Shown: in pieces, positions 8,731-17,020 of the stretch
Layout: the number at the start of each line of letters is the position of its first letter
Numbering within the stretch: the stretch's first letter is position 1
DNA from: Fructobacillus papyrifericola
GTDB lineage: Bacteria > Bacillota > Bacilli > Lactobacillales > Lactobacillaceae
Reading direction: 5' to 3'
Assembly (NCBI RefSeq): GCF_018437235.1
Contig: NZ_JAAMFJ010000001.1
Span: 372,001-436,000 of the forward strand
DNA: 64,000 bases
Translations under genes and position numbers: made by a program
Notes under the pieces: generated by a model
Told to the model about the DNA's origin: nothing
Database searches by the model: none
The model's input: the letters and a program-made list of their open reading frames with translations, nothing else

Positions 8731-9933
8731 ATGCAATTTGATCAACTGCCCAGCCAATTAGTGGCGGCTAAACCCATCTTAGATAAAATTAATGCGGCTG
8801 GCTACGAGGCCTACTTCGTTGGCGGTTGTGTTCGCGACATGATTTTGGGCGAGGAACTGCACGACGTCGACATTGCGTCTTCCGCCTACCCAGAAGAAAT
8901 TAAGGCGATTTTTAACAAGACCGTCGATACGGGCATTCAGCACGGCACCGTCATGGTCTTAGACCACGGCGAGGGCTATGAAATCACGACCTTTCGAACG
9001 GAATCGACCTACACGGACTTCCGTCGCCCGGATTCCGTGACCTTTGTTCGTTCGTTAACCGAGGATTTGAAGCGGCGGGACTTTACCATTAACGCCTTTG
9101 CCTTGGACGCCGATGGCACGGTCATTGACCTCTTCGGTGGTCTAGCCGATTTGAAGAAGAAGCAGATTCGGGCCGTTGGCGATCCAGAAGAACGGTTTAC
9201 AGAAGACGCATTGCGAATGATGCGGGCCTTCCGCTTTGCCTCCAAGCTCGGTTTTTCAATCGAGGAGGGAACCCTGGAGGCACTGACAAAGTTGGCGCCA
9301 AACCTGGAGAAAATCGCTGTTGAGCGGATTCAGGTTGAATTTGAAAAGCTTTTAATGGGCCAGGCGGCCGGTACCGTGCTTGAAAGTATGGTGGCCGTTG
9401 ACCTTTTTGCTCACTTCCCTGGACAAGCGGGTCAGTCTGCTGGTCACTTCTTGGAAATGGCTGGCTGGCTGCAAAGTGCTCGGCCAAAGAATCTGCTCAC
9501 GGTCTGGACCCTTTACCTGGGAACGCTTGGAATTCCAAAAGATGGCTTGCAAGCAGAGCTGCGTTCCTGGAAACTCTCCAGAGAGATTATGGCCACGGTT
9601 AGTCGCTTAGCTCCGGCTATTGAAGGGGTGAATGACCTTTCGGTTTGGGACTTGTACCAAATCAATGACCTGGCGGGAACATTCTTAGAAGTGCTTGAAA
9701 TAATGGGCGTCAGCGAATCAGTGCGCTTATCAATTTCGGATACTTTTGCCGCTTTACCGATTGCTTCTGCCAAGGATTTGGCCCTTAACGGCGGCCAGCT
9801 GATTCAATCTGGTCTGGCCAAGCCCGGACCAGCCTTGGGCAAGCTGCTTCATACCATGGAAAGGCAGGTCGTTTCCGGCCAGCTTGAAAACAGCAAGGAC
9901 GCCTTGCTTGCCTTTGCAAAGGAGGCCGAATAA
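8731..9933 (+). CDS. cca: CCA-adding tRNA nucleotidyltransferase
   Basis: A 400-residue class II nucleotidyltransferase that builds or repairs the 3' CCA of tRNAs. The head domain shows AYFVGGCVRDMIL and the metal-binding HDVDIAS. Then follow FRTESTYTDFRRPDSVTFV, KRRDFTINAFALD and EDALRMMRAFRFASKLGF, all diagnostic of the family. Length matches B. subtilis Cca (397). Its TAA overlaps the ATG of folA by one base, so the two are co-translated. Confidence 0.96.
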   Translation: MQFDQLPSQLVAAKPILDKINAAGYEAYFVGGCVRDMILGEELHDVDIASSAYPEEIKAIFNKTVDTGIQHGTVMVLDHGEGYEITTFRTESTYTDFRRPDSVTFVRSLTEDLKRRDFTINAFALDADGTVIDLFGGLADLKKKQIRAVGDPEERFTEDALRMMRAFRFASKLGFSIEEGTLEALTKLAPNLEKIAVERIQVEFEKLLMGQAAGTVLESMVAVDLFAHFPGQAGQSAGHFLEMAGWLQSARPKNLLTVWTLYLGTLGIPKDGLQAELRSWKLSREIMATVSRLAPAIEGVNDLSVWDLYQINDLAGTFLEVLEIMGVSESVRLSISDTFAALPIASAKDLALNGGQLIQSGLAKPGPALGKLLHTMERQVVSGQLENSKDALLAFAKEAE

Positions 9934-10433
9934 TGGCAATATTAAAGATGGTTTGGGCCGAAGACGAAAAACACGCCATTGGCAAAGACGGTCGGCTGCC
10001 ATGGTCTTTGCCAGCCGACTTGGCCCACTTTAAAAAAGAAACAATCAACACGACGATGGTCATGGGCCGCTCGACTTGGGAATCAATCGGGCGACCATTG
10101 CCTAAGAGACATTCCGTTGTCTTAACCAGCCAAGAAGACTTTGACCCCGGCTATTCGGAGGTGACGGTGGTTCATTCAAAGGATGAACTGCTGGAACTCA
10201 TCCATGCCGAATGGCAGGAGGAAAGGGTTGTGACGGTGGCCGGTGGGGCACAGATTTACCGGCTGTTGATGCCGGAGGCAACCGACCTGTCGGTAACCAA
10301 AGTCTTTGGCGACTTTGACGGCGATACCTTTGTTGATCCGGTTGATTTAACCCAGTTTGACCTGGTTGATCAATCGAAAATGATTGACAATGGGCAAGCC
10401 ATTGAATTTTTAACGTATAAACGAAAAGCCTAG
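9933..10433 (+). CDS. folA: Dihydrofolate reductase
   Basis: A 166-residue DHFR reducing dihydrofolate to tetrahydrofolate with NADPH. The characteristic motifs are AIGKDGRLPWSLPADLAHFKK with the substrate-binding acid, VMGRSTWESIGRPLP, VVLTSQ and VTVAGGAQIYRLLMP. Length is typical. It is the second gene of the cca-folA-degV run. No thyA is seen next to it, unlike in many Firmicutes. Folate metabolism is also served here by glyA and the cyclo-ligase further on. Confidence 0.96.
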   Translation: MAILKMVWAEDEKHAIGKDGRLPWSLPADLAHFKKETINTTMVMGRSTWESIGRPLPKRHSVVLTSQEDFDPGYSEVTVVHSKDELLELIHAEWQEERVVTVAGGAQIYRLLMPEATDLSVTKVFGDFDGDTFVDPVDLTQFDLVDQSKMIDNGQAIEFLTYKRKA

Positions 10434-10439
10434 GAGATC

Positions 10440-11294
10440 ATGATGACGAAGGTTAAAATTGTAACGGATTCCGCTTGCCGCCTAACGGAAGCGGAAATCA
10501 AGGAATTTGATATTCAAATCGTTCCCTTATCTGTTGAAATTGATGGCACGATTTACGAAGACGGTGTTAGCATTTCGGCCGAAAAGTTTTTGGAACTAAT
10601 GGCCGAAAGCAATGAACTGCCACACACTTCTCAGCCGTCAATCGGCGCTTTCCAGGAAGCTTACGAAAAGGCCGTTGATGGCGACGAAGAGGCCGAGATT
10701 TTGTCCTTGCACATTTCATCTGGCCTTTCTGGTACAGTCAACGCTGCCCAACAGGCGGCCGCATTGGTGAAGAACCGGGTGGAAACCTTTGATACTCGTC
10801 AAGCTGACCGCGCCCAGGCCTTTGTTGTCTTGGCCGCTGCCAAGGTGGCTGCCCAGGGTGGCAGCATGGAAGAGGTTCTGGCGGCTGCTGAAGAAGCGCG
10901 GAAGAATTCTTACATTTACTTGTCATTCCGAACGTTGGATAACATGGTGGCCGGTGGTCGCCTGTCAAAGACACAAGGACTGATTGGAAACCTCTTAAAT
11001 ATCAAGGTCGGAGCCTTTGTTGACCGCGAAGGGAAAGTCGATGTGGCCGTTAAAGGCCGCGGCATGAAGACTTTGAACAAGTACAATGACGAGGTCATCG
11101 AAAAGATGAAGGGCTTCAAGCAGATGAAGCACATCGGGGTCAGCCACGCCGGTATTCCGGAAGAGGCCCAGGCCATGGCCGACCGCTTGAACGAAATCTG
11201 GCCGGACATTGATATCTTGGTTTCGACCACGAGTCCTTTGATTTCAACACACACCGGATTGGGCGCTTTAGCCATCCTCTTTGAAGCAGAATAA
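10440..11294 (+). CDS. DegV family fatty-acid-binding protein
   Basis: DegV (FakB-type) proteins hold a fatty acid and present it to the kinase FakA. KIVTDSACRLT opens the N-terminal domain, and HTSQPSIGAF and LHISSGLSGTVNAA form the head-group site. FDTRQAD and TLDNMVAGGRLSKTQGLIGNLLNIKV are family signatures. The 284-residue length fits. Two adjacent ATGs exist; the second (10443) sits at better distance from AGGAG. No fakA is present in the window, so the lipid partner is inferred. Confidence 0.92.
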   Translation: MMTKVKIVTDSACRLTEAEIKEFDIQIVPLSVEIDGTIYEDGVSISAEKFLELMAESNELPHTSQPSIGAFQEAYEKAVDGDEEAEILSLHISSGLSGTVNAAQQAAALVKNRVETFDTRQADRAQAFVVLAAAKVAAQGGSMEEVLAAAEEARKNSYIYLSFRTLDNMVAGGRLSKTQGLIGNLLNIKVGAFVDREGKVDVAVKGRGMKTLNKYNDEVIEKMKGFKQMKHIGVSHAGIPEEAQAMADRLNEIWPDIDILVSTTSPLISTHTGLGALAILFEAE

Positions 11295-11312
11295 AAGTTA
11301 GAAGGTTTTGTC

Positions 11313-11888
11313 ATGAAGAAGCATCGTTCCATTTGGTTTTGGCTGTTTTGGCTCTTAGTAATTGCCATCCTGTCAGCTGGTGCCTACACCACTTATCTGG
11401 CCATGGTGCCAACCCGGACGGCTTTTAGTACGACGAAAAACGCCGACAACACAAAAATCGATCTTACCTTGAACCGTGATCAACTAAACGCTCTGTCAAA
11501 GACTTATTTGACCAACGAGTCAAAGGGTAAGTACAGCCTGTCTGTCAATGCCGATAACGTGACCGCCCAAACGACAGTCACCATTTTCGGTCAAAAGATG
11601 GACGCGAAGTTAACCATGGACCCACAAACGACTAGTGACGGGAACATTGTCATGGCTGTTAAAAAAGTCGAACTCGGCAAGCTTGACTTGCCAGTCAACG
11701 TTGCCATGGGTTATATCAAGTCCATGTATTCCGGTCCAAAGGGTGTCACCATCCAGCCGGACCAGCAGCAAATCAGCCTTGATTTGGCCAAGTTAACGAA
11801 GAAGAACGGTTGGACCCTTCAAGCCGACGAACTAAACTTGAAGGATAACCGCTTTACCTTTACCGGAGTGATGCAAAATGCCCAGTAG
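11313..11888 (+). CDS. ypmS: YpmS family membrane-anchored protein
   Basis: A 191-residue protein with one N-terminal membrane anchor (about residues 7-28, WFWLFWLLVIAILSAGAYTTY) and an extracytoplasmic beta-rich domain. It matches the YpmS (DUF2140) family through LTLNRDQLNALSKTYL and VNVAMGYIKSMYSGPKGVTI. Its function is unknown; the family is conserved in this gene neighbourhood in Lactobacillales. Its 3' end overlaps the next gene by eleven bases. Confidence 0.85.
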   Translation: MKKHRSIWFWLFWLLVIAILSAGAYTTYLAMVPTRTAFSTTKNADNTKIDLTLNRDQLNALSKTYLTNESKGKYSLSVNADNVTAQTTVTIFGQKMDAKLTMDPQTTSDGNIVMAVKKVELGKLDLPVNVAMGYIKSMYSGPKGVTIQPDQQQISLDLAKLTKKNGWTLQADELNLKDNRFTFTGVMQNAQ

Positions 11889-12105
11889 AAACCGCTCATT
11901 TTACGGTTGGTTGATGACCAATCGCAACAGCGTGGCGGCAAACGAAATTCAACAGTTTGCCAACAATGCCTTTTTGGACAGTTCCTTTCCAAAGCAGTCG
12001 ATGGATTTCGATGAGATCTCGGAGTATTTGGAAACGGCTGCCCCATACTTAATGTCGATGACCATTTTTGATGAAGCCTGGGCTGAGTACCAGGCTTCTC
12101 GTTAG
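11878..12105 (+). CDS. yozE: YozE family (UPF0346) small protein
   Basis: A 75-residue protein with the YozE SAM-like fold signature: SFYGWLMTNR, then FANNAFLDSSFPKQSMDFDEISEYLE and FDEAWAEY. Its molecular role is unknown. It overlaps ypmS and is followed after thirteen bases by rbgA, a conserved arrangement in lactobacilli. Confidence 0.9.
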   Translation: MPSRNRSFYGWLMTNRNSVAANEIQQFANNAFLDSSFPKQSMDFDEISEYLETAAPYLMSMTIFDEAWAEYQASR

Positions 12106-12118
12106 TTAGGAGACTGTC

Positions 12119-12964
12119 ATGGGAAAAAACATTCAATGGTATCCCGGCCACATGGCCAAGGCCTTCCGCCTGATGCGCGAAAACCTTTCCTTGGTCGACA
12201 TTGTCTTTGAATTGGTCGATGCTAGAGTGCCGCTTTCATCCAGAAACCCAGAGGTCGATAAGCTGATTGACAAAAAGCCCCGCTTGCTTGTCTTAACAAA
12301 GGCGGACTTGGCCGACCCAAAGGAAACGGCCGCCTGGAAGGCTTACTTTGAAAAGCAGGGCCTGGCCGTTGCGGTCTTGGACACTCGTGGACCAAAGACC
12401 GCCCAGTTTATGACCAAGGCGGCCAAAGAGGTCTTGAAGGAACAGCTGGCAGCACAAGAAGCTAAGGGGATTAAGAACCGGCCCATTCGCGTGATGCTGG
12501 CCGGTATTCCAAACGTTGGAAAGTCCACGTTGTTGAATCACCTGGTTCAAAAAAACGTGGCCATTACCGCTAATAAGCCCGGTGTCACGAAAAAAGTCGC
12601 CTGGCTGAAGACGGCCACCGGTTTGGAAATCCTCGATTCACCCGGGGTGTTGTGGCCAAAGTTTGAAGATCAGAAGATTGGGCAACGATTGGCTTTGACT
12701 GGTGCAGTCAAGGACACCATCTTTGCCAAGGATGACGCCGCCTTGAATCTCCTGGCCTTCTTCCGTGACTACAACCAGCAGGCCATCATTGACCGTTACC
12801 ATTTAGCCGAAGACGCCTTTGATCAAAGTGACGTAAACTTGCTTTTGAACATTACCGAAAAACTTGGCTTTAAAGACGATTACGACAAGGCGGCTGTCCG
12901 CATGTTAAACGACCTGCGTTCCGGTAAGTTGGGCCGCTACACCCTGGACCGGGAACATGACTGA
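12119..12964 (+). CDS. rbgA: Ribosome biogenesis GTPase RbgA
   Basis: A 281-residue circularly permuted GTPase needed for late assembly of the 50S subunit. The motif order is permuted as expected: TKADLAD (G4) comes before GIPNVGKST (G1), then DSPGVLWP (G3). The N-terminal IQWYPGHMAKAF and the C-terminal domain fit the family. It overlaps rnhB by eight bases, as in many Firmicutes. Confidence 0.96.
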   Translation: MGKNIQWYPGHMAKAFRLMRENLSLVDIVFELVDARVPLSSRNPEVDKLIDKKPRLLVLTKADLADPKETAAWKAYFEKQGLAVAVLDTRGPKTAQFMTKAAKEVLKEQLAAQEAKGIKNRPIRVMLAGIPNVGKSTLLNHLVQKNVAITANKPGVTKKVAWLKTATGLEILDSPGVLWPKFEDQKIGQRLALTGAVKDTIFAKDDAALNLLAFFRDYNQQAIIDRYHLAEDAFDQSDVNLLLNITEKLGFKDDYDKAAVRMLNDLRSGKLGRYTLDREHD

Positions 12965-13721
12965 GACGATTGCAGCCATTAAGGCTGCCCTAAAGACAGC
13001 TGCTTTTGACGATGAGCGATTGGCAGCCTGGCGATTAGATCAACGGACCGGCGTTCAAGCGGCTTTAAAGAGCTTTGACAAGCGCTTGGAAAAAGAAGCT
13101 AAGCAGAAGGCCGACTTCATGACTCGCTTTGCCTTCGAATCCGAACTGTGGGAGCAGGGCTTTCAGGCCATTGCCGGTGTCGATGAGGTTGGCCGGGGAC
13201 CCCTAGCAGGGCCAGTCGTGGCAGCGGCCGTTATTTTGCCGGCCGACTTTGACGCATACGGGGTCATCGATTCCAAGCAACTGTCTGAAAAGGTCCGCGA
13301 TGAACTGGTGGCACACATTAAAAAAGACGCCATTGCCTATGGGGTCGGTGTTGTTTCGGCCGAACGGATCGATGAAATTAATATCTATGAAGCCTCGAGA
13401 GAGGCCATGAAAGAGGCCATTCTGGCCATGCAGGTGCCCGCCGACTATTTGCTAGTCGATGCCATGGTCGTTGACTTGCCCTTGCCCCAGCAGAAGTTGA
13501 TCAAAGGGGATGCCCGTTCCAATTCGATTGGGGCCGCCTCGATCTTAGCTAAAGTCACCCGTGATGCCCTCATGGTTAAATACGATGAGCAGTATCCGGG
13601 TTACGGCTTTGCCCAAAACGACGGTTACGGCACAAAAGCCCACTTAGCAGGCTTGGCCAAGTTGGGTCCCTGTCCGATTCACCGCCGGACTTTTGCCCCC
13701 GTTAAAAAATTACTTTCTTAA
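12957..13721 (+). CDS. rnhB: Ribonuclease HII
   Basis: A 254-residue RNase HII that removes RNA from RNA-DNA hybrids and misincorporated ribonucleotides. The catalytic start AGVDEVGRGPLAGPVVAAAV contributes the first acidic residues; LLVDAMVVDL, KGDARSNSIGAASILAKVTRD and the Tyr-Gly rich segment follow. Length equals B. subtilis RnhB. It closes the rbgA-rnhB operon and is followed by a terminator. Confidence 0.96.
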   Translation: MTETIAAIKAALKTAAFDDERLAAWRLDQRTGVQAALKSFDKRLEKEAKQKADFMTRFAFESELWEQGFQAIAGVDEVGRGPLAGPVVAAAVILPADFDAYGVIDSKQLSEKVRDELVAHIKKDAIAYGVGVVSAERIDEINIYEASREAMKEAILAMQVPADYLLVDAMVVDLPLPQQKLIKGDARSNSIGAASILAKVTRDALMVKYDEQYPGYGFAQNDGYGTKAHLAGLAKLGPCPIHRRTFAPVKKLLS

Positions 13722-13744
13722 AACCGCCAAGAAGCGGTTTTTTA
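13721..13744 (+). terminator. Intrinsic terminator after rnhB
   Basis: AACCGC (13722-13727) pairs with GCGGTT (13734-13739), followed by a T-run. Confidence 0.9.
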
Positions 13745-13763
13745 ATTTGTTTCTAATTTAATC

Positions 13764-13792
13764 TTGTTCAATCCCTTAATGAACCGTATAAT
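13764..13792 (+). promoter_or_regulatory. Promoter of trmK operon
   Basis: TTGTTC (13764-13769), 17-base spacer, TATAAT (13787-13792). It lies 41 bases before the trmK start. Confidence 0.75.
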
Positions 13793-13833
13793 AAATAAAA
13801 AGGTTCCAGTACATTTTTTAGGAGAGTGCTTCC

Positions 13834-14523
13834 ATGTCCCAAGTTAAATTGACTCCACGACTGAACGCGGTCGCCGATTTAGTTAACGCCAAACACAAAG
13901 TCGCCGACATCGGCTCCGACCACGCTTACCTGGCCGCTTTTCTGGTCGAGCAGGGCCGAGTTGAAGAAGCCATTGTTGGTGAAGTGGCCAAGGGCCCGCT
14001 CGAAAACGCCAAGAAAACCGTGCGTAGTCAGGGGCTCACGGAAGCCATCGATTGCCGACTGGCCGATGGCTTAGCAGCCATTCAGCCAGAAGACGGCGTG
14101 GAAACCGTGGTGATTGCCGGCATGGGTGGTCTCTTGATTAAAAAGATTTTGGCTGACCATCAAGAACTCGGCCCCTTTCCTGAGCTTGTTCTCCAGCCAA
14201 ACACGGACCAGGACGCCCTGCGGGCCTGGTTGGTTGCAAACGGCTATCAAGTGACCAAAGAAGAGATGGTCGAAGAGGGGATTCACCGCTATGAGATTAT
14301 CGTGGCTAAGCCCGGAAAACAGGAACTTTCAAAAGAGGACCTGACCTTTGGGCCTTTCCTCAGGCAGGCGGCCGGCCCAATCTTTCAGGCCAAGTGGCAG
14401 CATGAAAAGGACCGCCTGCAATTGGTCTTAGACCGGCTCAAGGAAGCAGGACAAAGCCAAAGCGAAAAGTATCGTGAAGTCGAAGAAACGATTCAACAAA
14501 TTGCAAAGGAGCTCAGCAAATGA
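13834..14523 (+). CDS. trmK: tRNA (adenine(22)-N1)-methyltransferase TrmK
   Basis: A 229-residue SAM-dependent methyltransferase acting on A22 of tRNA. The SAM loop reads VADIGSDHAYLAAFLV, followed by DCRLADGL and VIAGMGGLLIKKIL, all typical of TrmK/YqfN. Its stop overlaps the start of the Nif3-family gene by four bases (ATGA), the same pairing as yqfN-yqfO in B. subtilis. Confidence 0.93.
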   Translation: MSQVKLTPRLNAVADLVNAKHKVADIGSDHAYLAAFLVEQGRVEEAIVGEVAKGPLENAKKTVRSQGLTEAIDCRLADGLAAIQPEDGVETVVIAGMGGLLIKKILADHQELGPFPELVLQPNTDQDALRAWLVANGYQVTKEEMVEEGIHRYEIIVAKPGKQELSKEDLTFGPFLRQAAGPIFQAKWQHEKDRLQLVLDRLKEAGQSQSEKYREVEETIQQIAKELSK

Positions 14524-15311
14524 TTCGAGCAGCGGATTTAATTAAGAAAATTGAAGCCTTTGCGCCGAAGTCCTTAGCCGAAGAAGGGGACCCCACCGGC
14601 TTGCAGATTGGCGATCCCAACCAACCAATCTCAAAGGTCATGACCACCCTGGACGTTCGACCGGAAACGGTCAAAGAAGCCGTTGAGGCCGGGGTTGACT
14701 TTATTTGGGCCCATCACGAGCCACTCTTCTTTCCAGCCAAAAACCTGGACTTGTCCGACCCGCAGAATAAGATGTATGCCGATTTGATTAAGGCAAACAT
14801 TGTTGTCTACTCCTCACACACCAATTTGGATGCGGCCGAGGGTGGATTAAACGACTGGCTCTGTTCGGCCTTTGGCATTGAAGAGGCAGTGCCGCTCTTA
14901 CCAGCTGAAGGAAATGCCAAAGCCGGGCTTGGTCGAATTGGCCGCTTAAAAGAACCACTGAAGATGGTCGATTATGCCAAGGCAGTCAAGCAGACTTGTC
15001 AGGTTGACCAGGTTCGTCTGGTTGCTAAGCACCCAGAGGCCATGGTCGAAAAAGTGGCCGTTTTGGGCGGCGACGGTGGCAAGTTCTGGCGAACCGCTAA
15101 GGCCGCTCAGGCCGACCTCTTCATCACGGCCGATTTGTACTACCACGTTGGCCACGATGTTTTGGCTGCAGACTTTGCCGTCTTGGACCCGGACCACCAC
15201 ATGGAGGCCCTGGCCAAGGGGCCAATGGCTGAAAAAGTCAAAGACTGGTTCGGTTCGTCCTTGACCGTCTTTGCTTCGACCGTTAACACTGATCCCTACC
15301 GCTACCTATAG
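14520..15311 (+). CDS. Nif3-like dinuclear metal-centre protein
   Basis: A 263-residue Nif3/DUF34 protein. The metal ligands are in WAHHEPLFF, SSHTNLDAAEGGLND and the C-terminal VGHDVLAADFAVLDPDHH. It is the short form: the PII-like insert found in B. subtilis YqfO (about 370 residues) is missing. The biochemical role of the family is not settled. It is translationally coupled to trmK. Confidence 0.9.
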   Translation: MIRAADLIKKIEAFAPKSLAEEGDPTGLQIGDPNQPISKVMTTLDVRPETVKEAVEAGVDFIWAHHEPLFFPAKNLDLSDPQNKMYADLIKANIVVYSSHTNLDAAEGGLNDWLCSAFGIEEAVPLLPAEGNAKAGLGRIGRLKEPLKMVDYAKAVKQTCQVDQVRLVAKHPEAMVEKVAVLGGDGGKFWRTAKAAQADLFITADLYYHVGHDVLAADFAVLDPDHHMEALAKGPMAEKVKDWFGSSLTVFASTVNTDPYRYL

Positions 15312-15323
15312 GAGGCTTTCACC

Positions 15324-16556
15324 ATGTCAAAAAAATACCCAAAGTTAATTGACCGCTTCATGCGCTTTGTCAAAGTCAACACCCGCTCAAACGAGCAGTC
15401 AACGACCACGCCATCCGACCCAAAGGAAGTCGCCTTTTTGAAGGATTTGGCCGCTGAATTGCAGGACTTGGGCCTTGCTGACGTGCAAACCATGCAGGAT
15501 GGTTATGTCTTTGCCAAGTTGCCAGCAAACACGGACCAGGAAGTGCCAACGATTGGTTTCATTTCCCACGTGGACACGGCCGACTTTAACAGTGAGGGGG
15601 TCAACCCTCAGGAAGTCAACCAATACGACGGCAAGTCCGTCATCCCCTTGGGCGATTCCGGCTTCTCCTTGGACCCAAAGGACTTTCCAAGTCTGACCAA
15701 GTATGAGGGGCATGATTTAATCACAACGGACGGTACGACGCTTTTGGGTGCCGACGATAAGGCCGGGGTGGCTGAAATCATGGCCTTGATTGACTACTTG
15801 TTGGCCCATCCAGAAGTCAAGCACGGGGCCTTGGCCTTCGGCTTTGGACCGGATGAAGAAATCGGTCGGGGAGCCAACAATTTTGACGTGGCCGCCTTTG
15901 GGGCGGACTTTGCCTACACGGTCGACGGTGGCCCTTTGGGGGAGCTCGAATGGGAGACCTTTAACGCGGCTGCTGCCAAAGTCAGCATCACGGGGCGCAA
16001 CGTGCACCCGGGAACGGCCAAGGACACCATGGTCAACGCCCTGCAGGTGGCCATTGACTTTCACAACGCGCTGCCCGAAGATGAGCGGCCAGAAAAGACG
16101 GAAGGTCGCGAAGGCTTCTACCACCTCCACAGCCTGAATGGAACGCCAGAAGAAGCTTCGATGGCTTACATCATTCGTGACCATGACCGGAAGGCCTTTG
16201 AAGCAAAGAAAAAGACCTTGTTGGACCTAGCTGCTGACTTGAACAAGGGCTTTGATCAGCCACGGGTGCAAGTGAACTTAGAAGATCAGTACTACAACAT
16301 GGGTGAAGTCTTGAAGGACCGGCAAGAGGTGGTGCAGTTGGCTGAAAAGGCCATGAAGGCCCTTCAGATTGAACCAAAGGTCGAAGCCGTTCGTGGTGGA
16401 ACCGATGGTTCGAAGATTACCTTCCTGGGCTTGCCAACGCCAAACCTTTTTGCTGGTGGCGAAAACATGCACGGCCGTTTCGAATACGTCTCCAAGCAGG
16501 TGATGGAACAGGCTACGGACGTCTTACTTGAAATTGTTCAAGAAGCAGCCCGTTAA
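15324..16556 (+). CDS. pepT: Peptidase T (tripeptide aminopeptidase)
   Basis: A 410-residue M20B metallopeptidase that removes N-terminal residues from tripeptides in the cytosol. Zinc ligands and catalytic residues appear in [28 protein letters not shown] and [41 protein letters not shown] completes the set. It follows the Nif3 gene after twelve bases with a good AGGAGG site, so it probably belongs to the trmK transcript. Peptidases of this kind are typical of amino-acid-dependent lactic acid bacteria. Confidence 0.96.
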   Translation: MSKKYPKLIDRFMRFVKVNTRSNEQSTTTPSDPKEVAFLKDLAAELQDLGLADVQTMQDGYVFAKLPANTDQEVPTIGFISHVDTADFNSEGVNPQEVNQYDGKSVIPLGDSGFSLDPKDFPSLTKYEGHDLITTDGTTLLGADDKAGVAEIMALIDYLLAHPEVKHGALAFGFGPDEEIGRGANNFDVAAFGADFAYTVDGGPLGELEWETFNAAAAKVSITGRNVHPGTAKDTMVNALQVAIDFHNALPEDERPEKTEGREGFYHLHSLNGTPEEASMAYIIRDHDRKAFEAKKKTLLDLAADLNKGFDQPRVQVNLEDQYYNMGEVLKDRQEVVQLAEKAMKALQIEPKVEAVRGGTDGSKITFLGLPTPNLFAGGENMHGRFEYVSKQVMEQATDVLLEIVQEAAR

Positions 16557-16587
16557 AAAGACAAGAATGAACTTGTTAAAAACAAAA

Positions 16588-16633
16588 GAAAAAAGACTCC
16601 TTTAAGCATTTTGCCTAAGGGAGTCTTTTTTTT
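16588..16633. terminator. Bidirectional terminator
   Basis: AAAAAAGACTCC pairs with GGGAGTC followed by eight T. It serves pepT and the convergent small membrane-protein gene. Confidence 0.88.
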
Positions 16634-16642
16634 ATGAATGGT

Positions 16643-16828
16643 TTAGTTTTGCTTTGCTTGGTCTTCTTTTGAGATGGCGGGCACCACAACCAAAGCCAAT
16701 TCTGCAACGATCACGGTGACCAAAGCAGAAAGGGCTGGGTTGAAGGCCACGCTCGTCATCTGAGCGACCAAGTAGCCGAGCAGCGCACCAAAGAAGGCTG
16801 CCCAGAGTCCAGTTACGATATAGCGCAT
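16643..16828 (-). CDS. Small membrane protein, DUF2929-like
   Basis: A 61-residue protein with two hydrophobic segments (IVTGLWAAFFGALLGYLVAQM and ALSALVTVIVAELALVVVPAI). I chose the ATG at 16828 because AAAGGTGGTG precedes it; the longer frame has no ribosome site. It resembles the DUF2929 proteins that often lie beside dnaE in Lactobacillales. Its function is unknown and the family call is moderate. Confidence 0.65.
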   Translation of the reverse strand: MRYIVTGLWAAFFGALLGYLVAQMTSVAFNPALSALVTVIVAELALVVVPAISKEDQAKQN

Positions 16829-16957
16829 GTTTACACCACCTTTTTGATTTACTGCTAATCTACCGCTACTTGTTCGATTGGTCAAGCAACAGAATCCAGA
16901 CTTTGTTCGAAAAAAGACAATCAGCAGGGAGATCGGCCGATTGCCTGGTCAAAAATC

Positions 16958-16988
16958 TTTCAAAAAGAGAACAAATTTTCGGTATAAT
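16958..16988 (+). promoter_or_regulatory. Probable dnaE promoter
   Basis: TATAAT (16983-16988) with a weak TTTCAA (16958-16963) at 19 bases. Two ribosome-site-like motifs follow (AAGGAGG and GGAGG); the second serves the ATG at 17021. Confidence 0.5.
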
Positions 16989-17020
16989 GTAAGGAGGATT
17001 TCACACAGTTGGAGGCTTTC